A DNA stretch of 64,000 bases from Pseudoalteromonas sp. T1lg23B (GTDB lineage Bacteria; Pseudomonadota; Gammaproteobacteria; Enterobacterales; Alteromonadaceae), in contig NZ_PQBZ01000034.1 in assembly GCF_002964665.1 (NCBI RefSeq), forward strand, positions 1,561,388-1,625,387, read 5' to 3'. A program made the translations under genes and the position numbers. The notes beneath the pieces are model-generated. The model was not told the DNA's origin. It ran no database searches and was given only the letters and a program-made list of their open reading frames with translations. Below, one piece after another: positions 1 through 9,428 of the stretch (its first letter is position 1; the number at the start of each line of letters is the position of its first letter).

Positions 1-1032
1 ATTAGCGCTAAAGACATTGCCGTCACCACTCGCCAAATTGCCACTATGCTCAATGCCGGTGTGCCACTTATTCAAGTGTTGGATATGATAGGCTCAGGCA
101 TTAATAATAAAAGCCTTAAAAAACTTATTACCAGTATTGCCGATGAAGTGCGAGCTGGTCAGCCGCTATCTAAATCACTACGTGCCTACCCGCGATATTT
201 CGATGATTTGTACTGTGACCTTGTGCAATCTGGCGAACAGTCTGGATCGCTTGATCATGTATTTGAGCGCATTGCCATTTACAAAGAAAAAGCGGAAGCG
301 CTGAAATCGAAAATTAAAAAGGCGCTATTTTACCCGATCGCCGTCGTTGTTGTTGCCTTGATTGTGACCTCTATTTTATTGATATTTGTGGTGCCGCAGT
401 TTCAGGAGATTTTTAATGGTTTTGGCGCCGAGCTTCCTGCTTTTACGCTCATGGTTATCGCTATCTCAGAGATAATGCAGAAATACTGGTGGATGGTGCT
501 TGGAGTGTTATTTTTCGGCGGCTATCTCTACAAGGAGATGCTGTTTAAATCTAAAGCACTACGCAACTTTAATGACAGATTACTATTAAGATTGCCCGTT
601 GTTGGCGCCATTTTAGATAAAGCAGCGGTAGCACGTTATGCCCGAACCTTGTCGACCACATTTGCCGCGGGTGTGCCCTTGATTGACGCACTCGATTCCG
701 CTGCTGGCGCCTCTGGCAATGCGATTTTCCGTGATGCCATTTTAGATATAAAAAGTGAAGTCAGCTCCGGTAATCAAATGAACTGGGCGATGAGAAATAC
801 CAGTGTCTTCCCTGATATGGTGATTCAAATGGTCGCCATTGGCGAAGAGTCAGGCTCACTGGATAGTATGTTGGCAAAGGTTGCCAGCATTTACGAGCAG
901 GAAGTAGATGACTTAGTAGATGGCCTGTCTAGTTTACTTGAGCCTCTGATCATGGCGGTCTTGGGCGTACTGATCGGTGGCCTTATCATTGCTATGTATT
1001 TACCTATCTTCCAGTTGGGTTCGGTTATTTAA
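1..1032 (+). CDS. pilC: PilC, type IV pilus inner-membrane platform protein (5' partial)
   Basis: The frame is open from base 1 with no start codon, so the N-terminus lies upstream; 343 residues are visible of a family usually just over 400. PilC is the polytopic platform that couples the assembly ATPase PilB to pilin insertion. Both T2SF domains are recognisable (roughly residues 10-130 and 210-335 of the visible part), each with an ExSGxL-type motif (SGEQSGSLD and IGEESGSLD). Hydrophobic segments lie near residues 110-140 and 155-180 and at the C-terminus. It is followed 39 bases later by pilD, as in the standard pilBCD locus. Assignment is secure; only completeness is uncertain. Confidence 0.95.
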   Translation: MSAKDIAVTTRQIATMLNAGVPLIQVLDMIGSGINNKSLKKLITSIADEVRAGQPLSKSLRAYPRYFDDLYCDLVQSGEQSGSLDHVFERIAIYKEKAEALKSKIKKALFYPIAVVVVALIVTSILLIFVVPQFQEIFNGFGAELPAFTLMVIAISEIMQKYWWMVLGVLFFGGYLYKEMLFKSKALRNFNDRLLLRLPVVGAILDKAAVARYARTLSTTFAAGVPLIDALDSAAGASGNAIFRDAILDIKSEVSSGNQMNWAMRNTSVFPDMVIQMVAIGEESGSLDSMLAKVASIYEQEVDDLVDGLSSLLEPLIMAVLGVLIGGLIIAMYLPIFQLGSVI

Positions 1033-1071
1033 ACCTAGCCCATTAAATCTAAACGAAAAATAAGAACAGTT

Positions 1072-1956
1072 ATGCTAGATGTCTTTGTGTTAATGCAAGC
1101 TCAAACTTGGTTTTTTTTACTCAGTGTCGGTTTAATCAGTCTGTGTATTGGCAGCTTTTTAAATGTGGTTATCTATCGACTACCTGTGATGCTACACAAG
1201 CAATGGCGCGCCGAGTGCAAATTAATACTAAGCGAGTCCAGCGCTGAGCCTGATGATGCCCAAGCAGAAACATTTAATTTAGCTACACCTAGCTCTCACT
1301 GTCCAAGCTGCAATAGCAAAATTAGGTTTTGGCAGAACATTCCGCTGTTCAGCTGGCTGTTACTACGTGGTAAGTGCGCTCAATGCCACACCACGATTTC
1401 TGTACGTTACCCATTAGTTGAACTTGGCACCGCATTAGTATCTCTGTTTATCGCTAATCATTTCGGTGTAACTCCACAATGCCTGCTGTATTTAGTGCTG
1501 ACATGGGCGCTCATCGCGCTGATTTTTATCGATATTGATCACATGTTGTTGCCTGATCAAATAACTCTACCGTTATTATGGCTTTTGTTACTTGCCAGTG
1601 TACAAGGGCTAACTATTGCACCTAAAGAGGCAATTATCGGCGCTGCCGTTGGTTACCTTAGTTTATGGAGTGTTTACTGGTTATTTAAATTGGCCACAGG
1701 TAAAGAAGGCATGGGCTATGGCGATTTTAAGTTGCTCGCAATTTTTGGGGCTCTACTTGGTTGGCAAGCCATCTTAACCATCGTGTTATTGTCCAGTGTA
1801 GTGGGTGCCGTAATAGGCAGTATTCAACTGGCTGTACAAGGTAAAGACAAAAGTACACCAATCCCCTTTGGCCCTTATCTTGCGATTGCAGGATGGATCA
1901 CCATGCTATACGGTGATGCAATAGAAAATTGGTATTTTAATTTAATTCTAGCATGA
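1072..1956 (+). CDS. pilD: PilD, prepilin peptidase / N-methyltransferase
   Basis: Bifunctional inner-membrane aspartic protease that cleaves type IV prepilin leaders (and often type II secretion pseudopilins) and N-methylates the new N-terminus. 294 aa, polytopic. The cytoplasmic zinc loop shows CPSC (Cys77, Cys80) and CAQC (Cys102, Cys105). The catalytic aspartates lie in the FIDIDHMLLPD motif (Asp154/156) and in GYGDFK (Asp218). The stop overlaps the coaE start as ATGA, so the two are translationally coupled, the arrangement seen in many gammaproteobacteria. Confidence 0.96.
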   Translation: MLDVFVLMQAQTWFFLLSVGLISLCIGSFLNVVIYRLPVMLHKQWRAECKLILSESSAEPDDAQAETFNLATPSSHCPSCNSKIRFWQNIPLFSWLLLRGKCAQCHTTISVRYPLVELGTALVSLFIANHFGVTPQCLLYLVLTWALIALIFIDIDHMLLPDQITLPLLWLLLLASVQGLTIAPKEAIIGAAVGYLSLWSVYWLFKLATGKEGMGYGDFKLLAIFGALLGWQAILTIVLLSSVVGAVIGSIQLAVQGKDKSTPIPFGPYLAIAGWITMLYGDAIENWYFNLILA

Positions 1957-2588
1957 GTGATATTATGAGTAATTGGGTGTTAGGGTTAACCGGGGGTATT
2001 GGTGCCGGCAAAACCGCAGTCAGTAATGCATTAGCTGATAAGGGTATCGTGATTGTCGATGCAGATGTCATCGCCAAAGATGTTGTCGCCAAAGGAAGTC
2101 CTGGACTCAATGCTATCGCCAACAAATTTGGTACTGATATGCTTTTGGCTGATGGCAGGTTGAATAGGGCCAAGCTGCGCGAGTTGATCTTTTCCGATGC
2201 GCAAAGCAAAGAGTGGTTAGAGCAGCTGCTACATCCAATGATCCGCACCGAAATTTTAACTCAGCTTAATCAAGCCAATGGTCCCTATGTGGTGCTCTCA
2301 GCCCCGCTATTATTTGAAAACAATCTAGATACGCTATGTGATCACACTCTGTTGGTTGACGTGCCTGAACATATTCAAATGGCTCGCACCGCTGCACGTG
2401 ATAACGTACAAACAGCACAAGTGGAAAAAATCATCGCTGCGCAAATGTCTCGCTCTGAGAAACAAAAGCGCGCAAACACTATACTAAATAATGATAAATC
2501 ATTAACTGATATGTATAATGAGTTAGAGTTGTTACATCAAAACTTTGTCTCTATTGCATTAAATCATTCAACTGGTAACTCGCACTAA
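1953..2588 (+). CDS. coaE: Dephospho-CoA kinase
   Basis: Catalyses the last step of coenzyme A synthesis, ATP-dependent phosphorylation of the dephospho-CoA ribose 3'-OH. The P-loop GGIGAGKT occupies residues 14-21, followed by the DADVIAKDVV region typical of CoaE. Length 211 aa is normal. The ATG at 1953 overlaps the pilD stop; a second in-frame ATG at 1965 directly before NWVLGLTGG is an alternative start. Cytosolic enzyme that habitually sits behind pilD. Confidence 0.96.
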   Translation: MSDIMSNWVLGLTGGIGAGKTAVSNALADKGIVIVDADVIAKDVVAKGSPGLNAIANKFGTDMLLADGRLNRAKLRELIFSDAQSKEWLEQLLHPMIRTEILTQLNQANGPYVVLSAPLLFENNLDTLCDHTLLVDVPEHIQMARTAARDNVQTAQVEKIIAAQMSRSEKQKRANTILNNDKSLTDMYNELELLHQNFVSIALNHSTGNSH

Positions 2589-2708
2589 AATGCGACTTGA
2601 GCGCGCAAATCAGCGTTAACTCAATATAAGCTTGTTGCTGGTTCATAAGTTTATTTATAACCGATTGATGTAGATTGAAGTAGTTGGTATATCTTTATCT
2701 GAGGGCTT

Positions 2709-4397
2709 ATGGAACATCATTCACCATTATTACGCAAATTTATTACGCTTGGTCGCGTAACCCCAGAGCAAATCAAGAATAAGCAACGAGAAGCACAATC
2801 AACCGCTGAGCTAATTTGTTTGTGCAGCGGAATAAAAAGCGCCGAGCTTGCTGCGCAATGCTTAGATTTATTTCGTGTGCCATTATTTGACCTCAATGAA
2901 TTTGATATTGAACAAATCCCTGAAAACCTGATCAACGAAAAGTTAATTCGTAAACATCAAGTGCTCCCGTTGTACAAAAAGGGCCGAAAACTCTATATCG
3001 CTGCTTCTGATCCAACTGATTATGGGGCATTTGAAAACTTTGAGTTTAGTTCAGGCCTGCAGTGCGATGTGGTGGTGGTTGATCACAAACAACTAGAAAA
3101 GAAAATTGATCAGCTGTTTGACTCAAGCGGCGGGCTTTCACTGAGTGAAGACGAATTTCAAGAGTTTGCTAACCTTGATATCGAAGACGATCAAAAGTCA
3201 CTACAAAACGTTGAAAATAAAGAAAAAGATAAAGATGATGCCCCCATCATTGTGTATATCAATAAAATATTGATGGACGCTATTAAAAAAGGCGCTTCAG
3301 ATTTACACTTTGAGCCTTACGAACATAAATATCGTATTCGTTTTCGAATTGATGGTTTGCTGCATGAGATGGCAAGTCCACCAACCTCTTTGTCTACGCG
3401 ACTTGCTGCACGTATCAAGGTCATGTCTCGTCTGGATATTTCAGAAAAACGCAAACCTCAAGATGGCCGTATCAAATTAAAGATATCGGAACGCAAGAGT
3501 ATTGATTTTCGTGTCAGCACGATGCCCACCATGTGGGGCGAAAAAATTGTAATGCGTATCCTTGATTCCTCAAGCGCCATGATGGGCATCGATGCGTTGG
3601 GCTACGAACCAGAACAGAAGCAAATGTATTTGAGTGCGCTGGACCAACCTCAAGGTATGATTTTAGTAACGGGTCCCACAGGTTCAGGTAAAACAGTTTC
3701 ATTGTATACCGGTCTCAACATTCTCAATAAGCCCGAACGAAATATCAGTACCGCAGAAGATCCTGTTGAAATCAATCTTGAAGGGATTAATCAGGTTCAG
3801 ATAAACCCCAAAACTGAAATGACCTTCGCCAATGCGCTCAAGGCATTTTTGCGTCAAGACCCTGATGTGATCATGGTTGGTGAGATCCGCGATTTAGAAA
3901 CCGCAGAAATCGCTATCAAGGCGGCTCAAACTGGGCACCTTGTTATGAGTACACTACATACCAATTCAGCACCAGAAACACTGACACGACTTCTCAATAT
4001 GGGAGTTCCAGCGTACAACGTTGCCAGCTCAGTAAACCTAATTATTGCGCAAAGACTGGCACGGCGTTTATGCAACCATTGTAAGGCCCCAGAGACTTTA
4101 CCTAAGGACGAACTATTAAAGCAAGGCTTCAGCGAAGCACAAACCGCTAGCATCACGCTTTTTACCCCCCAGGGCTGTGAACATTGCACCGATGGCTACA
4201 AAGGTCGTGTTGGTATTTATGAAATGGTACCGATCACATCTGAGATTTCGCAAATGATCATGTCAGGTGGCAACTCGATGCAAATAGCACAAATGGCTCA
4301 ACAACTTGGCTATGCAAATTTAAGAACGTCTGGATTAAGAAAGGCCGCATCAGGCTTAACGTCTTTGAGTGAGATCAACCGTGTCACCAGCTTTTAA
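2709..4397 (+). CDS. pilB: PilB, type IV pilus assembly ATPase (placed after coaE)
   Basis: Hexameric AAA-type motor that powers pilus extension through PilC. 562 aa with an N-terminal MshEN/T2SSE-N domain (about 1-140) and a C-terminal ATPase: Walker A GPTGSGKT near residue 323, Asp-box and Walker [10 protein letters not shown] near 388, His box region [18 protein letters not shown], and a tetracysteine zinc site (CNHC about 25 residues before CEHC). The motif set fits PilB rather than the retraction ATPase PilT. The usual order is pilB-pilC-pilD-coaE; here it lies after coaE, 120 bases downstream, in the slot where zapD often sits. Whether another pilB precedes pilC cannot be seen from this window. 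Confidence 0.9.
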   Translation: MEHHSPLLRKFITLGRVTPEQIKNKQREAQSTAELICLCSGIKSAELAAQCLDLFRVPLFDLNEFDIEQIPENLINEKLIRKHQVLPLYKKGRKLYIAASDPTDYGAFENFEFSSGLQCDVVVVDHKQLEKKIDQLFDSSGGLSLSEDEFQEFANLDIEDDQKSLQNVENKEKDKDDAPIIVYINKILMDAIKKGASDLHFEPYEHKYRIRFRIDGLLHEMASPPTSLSTRLAARIKVMSRLDISEKRKPQDGRIKLKISERKSIDFRVSTMPTMWGEKIVMRILDSSSAMMGIDALGYEPEQKQMYLSALDQPQGMILVTGPTGSGKTVSLYTGLNILNKPERNISTAEDPVEINLEGINQVQINPKTEMTFANALKAFLRQDPDVIMVGEIRDLETAEIAIKAAQTGHLVMSTLHTNSAPETLTRLLNMGVPAYNVASSVNLIIAQRLARRLCNHCKAPETLPKDELLKQGFSEAQTASITLFTPQGCEHCTDGYKGRVGIYEMVPITSEISQMIMSGGNSMQIAQMAQQLGYANLRTSGLRKAASGLTSLSEINRVTSF

Positions 4398-4466
4398 TGA
4401 CACGGTTCTAGCATCTAAGAGTTAATTTAATTAGACTGTCGCCACACTACTTCAAGGGAGCTTTCT

Positions 4467-4709
4467 ATGCCCACAATCGTAAAATGCCCAACCTGCCAAA
4501 ATGATGTAATTTGGTCTGAGCAAAGTCCTAACCGCCCTTTTTGCTCAAAGCGATGTCAACTGATTGATTTGGGCGAGTGGTCGTTTGAAAACAATAAGAT
4601 CTCAACCGCCATCACTTCAGATACCCAAATGGACGTACAAGATCAACAAGAAATGATCGAAGATATTGAAGCAATGTTGGCAAAGCAAGAAGATTCTTTT
4701 TTCCAATAA
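4467..4709 (+). CDS. yacG: DNA gyrase inhibitor YacG
   Basis: Small zinc protein of 80 aa. It shows the YacG signature of four zinc-ligand cysteines, Cys7-x2-Cys10 and Cys26-x3-Cys30, followed by the LIDLGEW motif and an acidic tail. In E. coli YacG binds GyrB and blocks DNA binding. It commonly ends the pilBCD-coaE-zapD-yacG cluster, and does so here without a zapD. A good AGGGAG ribosome-binding site precedes the ATG. Confidence 0.94.
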   Translation: MPTIVKCPTCQNDVIWSEQSPNRPFCSKRCQLIDLGEWSFENNKISTAITSDTQMDVQDQQEMIEDIEAMLAKQEDSFFQ

Positions 4710-4721
4710 AATATAAACTGT

Positions 4722-4745
4722 CCGTGAGAGGGCTCCCTCTCACGG
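4722..4745. terminator. Hairpin between convergent yacG and cpxP
   Basis: Perfect 11-bp inverted repeat (CCGTGAGAGGG / CCCTCTCACGG) separated by two bases, so the real loop is larger after the closing pairs open. It lies between two convergent genes. The T-tract is weak on both sides (TTTATATTTTATT reading leftward), so it is probably a bidirectional but leaky terminator. Confidence 0.6.
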
Positions 4746-4763
4746 GCGGTCACTAAGTTACTT

Positions 4764-5204
4764 CTAGTTACTTTCCATCTTATGGTGTCTTTCCATTTCG
4801 CGATGCTTCATCTTAGCCAACTTGTCACGTTGCTCTTGATTTAACACCTGCCTGATTTGATGTTTGCTCTTCAATTTTGCAAGCAATGCTTCATTCTTTG
4901 CTTCGCTACGTTTAGCAATCAACGCTTTGGCCTGTTGCTCATCAAAGTAATCATTTTCCATCAATGCTTTAAATTCATCTTTGTGTTCAACGCGTGATGT
5001 TTTTAACGCTTTCATTGCTGTCTTTTTCTGTTCAAGGATTTGAGCTATCTTGTCCTGCTGCGCCTGAGTTAGGTTGAGCTTTGCAGCTGCTTTTTCAGTG
5101 AGTAAAAAATGTTTATCATGATGTCCGTGCCCAGCTTGGGCTAAAGAAGTAAATAATAACGTACCTGTAAGCGCTAATACGCTCAATGTTGATGTCACTT
5201 TCAT
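4764..5204 (-). CDS. cpxP: CpxP/Spy-family periplasmic stress protein
   Basis: 146 aa with a signal peptide (hydrophobic to about residue 22, cleavage after AQA) and a helical, very Lys/Gln/His-rich mature part. Two LTxxQ-type motifs, hallmarks of the CpxP/Spy fold, are present: LNLTQAQQ near 45 and LNQEQR near 125. Family members are periplasmic chaperones or sensors; CpxP dampens CpxA signalling. It is divergent from cpxRA with a CpxR-box array between them, which supports CpxP over Spy. The His-rich mature N-terminus (HGHHDKH) could bind metal; that is inference. Confidence 0.85.
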   Translation of the reverse strand: MKVTSTLSVLALTGTLLFTSLAQAGHGHHDKHFLLTEKAAAKLNLTQAQQDKIAQILEQKKTAMKALKTSRVEHKDEFKALMENDYFDEQQAKALIAKRSEAKNEALLAKLKSKHQIRQVLNQEQRDKLAKMKHREMERHHKMESN

Positions 5205-5257
5205 AGGGTGTTCCTCTGGGTTATCAATGAATACGTTGTTAGCTTAATCGCTCTGAT

Positions 5258-5293
5258 GCAAAGCAACGCAAAGCAATGTAAAGGCTGTGTAAA
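5258..5293. promoter_or_regulatory. Phased CpxR-box array in the cpxP-cpxR divergent region
   Basis: Four G(T/C)AAA half-sites start at 5258, 5268, 5278 and 5289, that is with 10, 10 and 11 bp periods. The known CpxR box is GTAAA-N5-GTAAA (10-bp period); the last two are exact GTAAA. The array lies 54-89 bp upstream of cpxP and about 60-100 bp upstream of cpxR, suited to autoregulation of both. Seen directly; CpxR binding is inferred. Confidence 0.7.
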
Positions 5294-5354
5294 GATCTGC
5301 AATTTAATATTTTGCAAGGTAAACTACTCTTATAGACCCATGAAAAAAGACGTT

Positions 5355-6041
5355 ATGAGTAAGCTGCTATTAATTGAAGACGATCACACTTTGAGTGATT
5401 TATTATGTGAGTACCTAAGCGCTCAAGGCTGTGACGTGTCTCAGGCCTTTGATGGTGAAGCAGGTTTACAACTGGCGACCAGTGAATCATTCGATGTTAT
5501 CTTGCTTGATGTCATGCTGCCTGTGTTAGATGGTTTCGAAGTCCTTAAAAAACTCAGAGCAACGCACTTAACGCCCGTTATTATGCTTACGGCCAAAGGG
5601 GATGACTTTGACCGCATATTTGGTCTTGAATTGGGCGCTGATGATTATCTGCCAAAACCCTTTAACCACAGAGAACTACTCGCTCGTATACATGCAATTG
5701 GTCGCCGGATTGATTATGTAAAACAAGCAAGCCAACAAACGCAGCTCATGAATATCAATCACGTCACACTCAATGAATCTGCACGCCGAGTGAGTGTAGA
5801 TGGTCATGAACTTACACTAACAGGCACTGAATTTGCGGTCTTGTATCAGCTCATGAGTCATGTTGGTAAGGTCGTCAGTAAAGATACATTGAGTCAACAC
5901 GTACTTGGTCGGCGTTTGGCACCTTTTGATCGCTCCATTGATGTACATGTCAGTAACTTGCGTAAGAAAATAGCTAAATACAATGATTGCAATTGTATAC
6001 AGACCATCAGGGGCAGCGGCTATGTTTTCTTGGATCAGTAA
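5355..6041 (+). CDS. cpxR: CpxR, envelope-stress response regulator
   Basis: OmpR/PhoB-type regulator. The receiver domain begins at SKLLLIEDD, has the phospho-acceptor Asp in VILLDVMLP and the conserved Lys in DDYLPKPF. The C-terminal winged helix contains LTGTEF and the CpxR-typical stretch LGRRLAPFDRSIDVHVSNLRKK. I chose the ATG at 5355, directly before the receiver domain; an in-frame ATG at 5340 is possible, and longer readings to 5208 would run into the operator array. It activates envelope folding and proteolysis genes when phosphorylated by CpxA. Confidence 0.93.
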   Translation: MSKLLLIEDDHTLSDLLCEYLSAQGCDVSQAFDGEAGLQLATSESFDVILLDVMLPVLDGFEVLKKLRATHLTPVIMLTAKGDDFDRIFGLELGADDYLPKPFNHRELLARIHAIGRRIDYVKQASQQTQLMNINHVTLNESARRVSVDGHELTLTGTEFAVLYQLMSHVGKVVSKDTLSQHVLGRRLAPFDRSIDVHVSNLRKKIAKYNDCNCIQTIRGSGYVFLDQ

Positions 6042-7434
6042 TATTCAAAAGTGCTGCCAAAAGGCGCGCCAAAGCATTCGTCCATCAGGACTGTTTTTCC
6101 AAGCTTTTTTGGGGTTTTGGCTCACTATTATCAGTATTCTAATATTACTTGTTGCACTCAGTCAGCTACAGCCTGAGCGACTTGAAACGAAAGCGCTAAA
6201 AGGAAAGTTGTTAGATTCTCTGGTCCATCTACAACACAATATCGATAGGTTGGTAAACGTCAAACACAAACCTCTTGAGAAGGTCATTAATCATCCAAGG
6301 TTTAACGAACATAAATGGCTGTATTTAGCCCATTCAAATATAGAGCAAAGCCTGACATCACAGCCTAATAAGCACAACTTAGACTTGTCTTTACTGCACT
6401 TTGATGAACCGCAAGCTCCCCAATTTATCGCCACAGAGCGCTACTTTGCTTACGGCCCTTTTGAAATCAATGCTGAAGGTGAACGTTATCAGCTTTTCCA
6501 AATAAAGCCTTTGCGTGAACCGCCTTTGTTAATGCGTATGAAAATGCTGCCCTTTTGGCTCAAAGCACTCGCAGTACTGTTACCCTCCGTACTACTGAGT
6601 ATCCTTTTTAGTCGTCGTCTAGTTGCCCCGCTCAACTCTTTAGGAAGCAGCGCGAAAGCACTGGCATCAGGGGAGCTTACAGCGCGAGTGCAAATACCCA
6701 AGCATCGCCACGACGAAGTTACCACGCTGATGTATGACTTCAATCATATGGCAGACAAGCTGGAGCAAAGCGTTAACACACATAAGCAGCTACTGGCGGA
6801 CGTATCCCATGAACTGCGCTCTCCACTTACTCGCTTGAGTCTGGCCAATGCACTGGCTCAGGACAACGCAAACGAACAACAACTCGCCTATTTGACTCGA
6901 ATTGAAAAAGAAGCCCAATGTCTGGATAAAATGCTGTCTGATATTTTAACACTTTCACGTCTGGAGCACGGGCAGCAGACATTGCATATGCAGCAGGTCA
7001 GTATGGCAACCTTACTTGATAACTTACTACTAGATGCGCATTTTGAAGCCGAGCAAATGGGTAAAGAGTTGAAGGTTACAACACTGCCAAAACTGACGTT
7101 AGAGTGTGATGGAGAGTTACTCAGCAGTGCGATTGAAAATGTACTGCGCAATGCCATCAAGTATGCGCAGCAAACTATAAGTATGTCCTTTTCAGTAACA
7201 AATAATCAGGTTGAAATTTGTATCACTGATGATGGAGAAGGTGTATCTGATGATGCACTCCAACAGCTGTGCCAGCCTTTTTTTCGCACCAGTCAGTCGC
7301 GAAACCGTGACAGTGGTGGAATTGGACTAGGCCTAGCCATTGCCAAACGTGCTATTTTCGCGCACCATGGTACTTTGACGTTTAAACACAATCAGCCCCA
7401 TGGCCTTTTAGTGATAATGACACTACCGATATGA
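6022..7434 (+). CDS. cpxA: CpxA, envelope-stress sensor histidine kinase
   Basis: Inner-membrane sensor kinase, about 470 aa: TM1 (FFQAFLGFWLTIISILILLVAL), a periplasmic domain of roughly 130 residues, TM2 (FWLKALAVLLPSVLLSILF), HAMP, HisKA with DVSHELRSPLTRL, and HATPase with N-, G1- (DDGEGV) and G2-boxes (GIGLGLAIAKR). The ATG at 6022 is preceded by AGGGG at a good distance and overlaps cpxR by 20 bases, so the pair is co-translated. It senses misfolded envelope protein and is modulated by CpxP. Confidence 0.93.
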   Translation: MFSWISNIQKCCQKARQSIRPSGLFFQAFLGFWLTIISILILLVALSQLQPERLETKALKGKLLDSLVHLQHNIDRLVNVKHKPLEKVINHPRFNEHKWLYLAHSNIEQSLTSQPNKHNLDLSLLHFDEPQAPQFIATERYFAYGPFEINAEGERYQLFQIKPLREPPLLMRMKMLPFWLKALAVLLPSVLLSILFSRRLVAPLNSLGSSAKALASGELTARVQIPKHRHDEVTTLMYDFNHMADKLEQSVNTHKQLLADVSHELRSPLTRLSLANALAQDNANEQQLAYLTRIEKEAQCLDKMLSDILTLSRLEHGQQTLHMQQVSMATLLDNLLLDAHFEAEQMGKELKVTTLPKLTLECDGELLSSAIENVLRNAIKYAQQTISMSFSVTNNQVEICITDDGEGVSDDALQQLCQPFFRTSQSRNRDSGGIGLGLAIAKRAIFAHHGTLTFKHNQPHGLLVIMTLPI

Positions 7435-8399
7435 ACTTTTATAGCTACAGCTCCGCATTGGCGCTACATCATGGCGACATCGAAAAACACTGGCAACAAT
7501 CCCAGCAAGGCTATTTTGTTGGTTCTTCTGGGCGTTTATTTTACAGCTACCACGTACCCGCAGCAGCTAAATACAGTGTAGTACTGGTCAATGGTCGTAT
7601 TGAATCTGCATGGAAGTATCAAGAGCTGCTTTGGGAGCTAGCACAAAATAGCGTCGCCGTTTTTACCTATGACCATATTGGTCAAGGGTTATCTGAGCGA
7701 TTGACTGCCAACCCTCAAATTGGCTATGTAAAACAGTTTTCAGACTATAGTGATGACTTAAACACCTTCATTGATAAGATTGTGCGACCAGCACAAAAAG
7801 GTGAACTCTTTATATTGGCGCACTCCATGGGCGCAGCTATTACCTGTGACTACCTAGCTCGCCATGATAACCACATCAGCGGAGCCTTCTTATCTGCGCC
7901 TATGTTTGATATTCATACCCACAATACCCCGTATCAACTCGCAAAGTGGATAGCTAAAATAGGCTGCTGGCTCGGATTAGGTAAATTTTATGCGGTTGGA
8001 CAAAGTAATTACCTCAACCTACCGTTTGATGAAAACCAGCTCACTCACTGCCATACACGCTATCAACGCTTTCGAACATTATATCAAAATGAGGCCGAAC
8101 TGTGCTTAGGTGGTGTAAGCTTTGGCTGGCTCAATCAAGCTTTTAAATTTATCAGCTCCATACCTAAGCTAGATATTCATTGCCCGATATTTATTGCCAG
8201 CGCAGAACAAGACGAAGTGGTTGATAATCGCGCCCAAGCTGCTTTTGTACAAAGCCACCCAACGGCGCAATTACACACCTTTGCAGGTGCCAGACATGAA
8301 CTTTTATGTGAGCAAGATGCTATCCGTTATGGGGTGATGGAGCACTTTTATCAATTTTGTGATGACTTAGCTTTTACCGCCAAAGACACAGGATCCTGA
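7431..8399 (+). CDS. pldB: Lysophospholipase L2-like alpha/beta hydrolase
   Basis: 322 aa serine hydrolase of the PldB/monoacylglycerol lipase type (serine aminopeptidase S33 fold). The nucleophile elbow is AHSMG; the acid (Asp in ASAEQDEVV) and the late His (GARHELLCE) complete a plausible triad. The stretches NGRIESAWKYQELLWEL and DHIGQGLSERL are characteristic of PldB. The start overlaps the cpxA stop as ATGA, placing it in the cpxRA operon, which suggests phospholipid turnover under envelope stress (inference). Its 3' end overlaps the convergent fieF by 49 bases. Confidence 0.85.
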   Translation: MNFYSYSSALALHHGDIEKHWQQSQQGYFVGSSGRLFYSYHVPAAAKYSVVLVNGRIESAWKYQELLWELAQNSVAVFTYDHIGQGLSERLTANPQIGYVKQFSDYSDDLNTFIDKIVRPAQKGELFILAHSMGAAITCDYLARHDNHISGAFLSAPMFDIHTHNTPYQLAKWIAKIGCWLGLGKFYAVGQSNYLNLPFDENQLTHCHTRYQRFRTLYQNEAELCLGGVSFGWLNQAFKFISSIPKLDIHCPIFIASAEQDEVVDNRAQAAFVQSHPTAQLHTFAGARHELLCEQDAIRYGVMEHFYQFCDDLAFTAKDTGS

Positions 8400-9250
8400 T
8401 GTATAAGTACATCCAAGTCACCTTCAAAAGCCTGTTGAATTATCTCAACCACCTCATCAGATACCGCGTGAGCGCGCATCAAAGGCATATCATCATCCAG
8501 TTCTAGATGTAATTGGATAAACTTTACTTTACCACTTTGGCGGGTGCGTAAATCATGTACGCCATATACCTCGTCATGACTAGAAGCCAATAGCACTATT
8601 TCGGCTTTCTCTTCATCAGGAAGCTCCTTATCCATCAAGTGAGCTGCACTTTCTTTCGCAATGTCCCAGCAATTGTAAAGTAGGTAGCCTGCAACTCCGA
8701 TGGCAAAAATAGGATCCGCATTGGACATCCCGTAATAGGAAAGTAGGATTGCCACTAAGACCGCCAAATTCAATAAAACATCTCCCTTATAATGCAATGA
8801 GTCTGCTTTTACAGCGACTGAATGTGTACGTTTGACCACTTGATATTGGACCATAACCACCAACAAGGTACAGACAATGGCAAACAAACTCACCCATACG
8901 CCAAGCAAAGAATGTTTAAGTACGACGGGATTGAACATCCGCTCTATAGCGTGAAATGAAAGTAAAATGGCCGACCCCGCGATAAATGCAGCTTGCCCTA
9001 GCCCAGCCAACGCCTCCGCCTTACCATGCCCAAAACGGTGTTCATCATCGGCAGGACGCAACGCATAACTTAATACCAGAAAGCTCATCATCGAGGCGCT
9101 AATATCCAGTAATGAATCTGTTAGAGAGCCCAGCATTGAAGCGCTTCCAGAAGCTAGCCACGCCCAACATTTGGTCGCTATCATTAAACTCACCATTATC
9201 ATAGTGAATATGCTCGCAAAGCGAACGAGTACATCATAACTTGGTTTCAC
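8351..9250 (-). CDS. fieF: FieF, cation diffusion facilitator (Fe/Zn efflux)
   Basis: 299 aa CDF transporter with about six hydrophobic segments and a cytoplasmic C-terminal domain. The binuclear/transport site residues are visible as TDSLLDI (TM2, DxxxD) and HYKGD (TM5, HxxxD), as in E. coli FieF. It exchanges protons for Fe2+ or Zn2+ across the inner membrane; the exact metal cannot be told from sequence. Its last 49 bases lie antisense to the end of pldB and no terminator separates the two. Confidence 0.93.
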   Translation of the reverse strand: MKPSYDVLVRFASIFTMIMVSLMIATKCWAWLASGSASMLGSLTDSLLDISASMMSFLVLSYALRPADDEHRFGHGKAEALAGLGQAAFIAGSAILLSFHAIERMFNPVVLKHSLLGVWVSLFAIVCTLLVVMVQYQVVKRTHSVAVKADSLHYKGDVLLNLAVLVAILLSYYGMSNADPIFAIGVAGYLLYNCWDIAKESAAHLMDKELPDEEKAEIVLLASSHDEVYGVHDLRTRQSGKVKFIQLHLELDDDMPLMRAHAVSDEVVEIIQQAFEGDLDVLIHQDPVSLAVKAKSSQN

Positions 9251-9428
9251 AGCTTCCCCAGTATTGTTATTTCATGCAGACTTGCAAAAGTACCTACCAT
9301 TTCAATAGTGTACAGTTTAGCTAAATGAAGTGAAATATTGATGACATATAAGCGTAAAACAATACACAAAGCTTACTCATAACTTGCCATTTCGCTATAC
9401 TAAGCACAGCTAATTTTTCGAGGTTATT

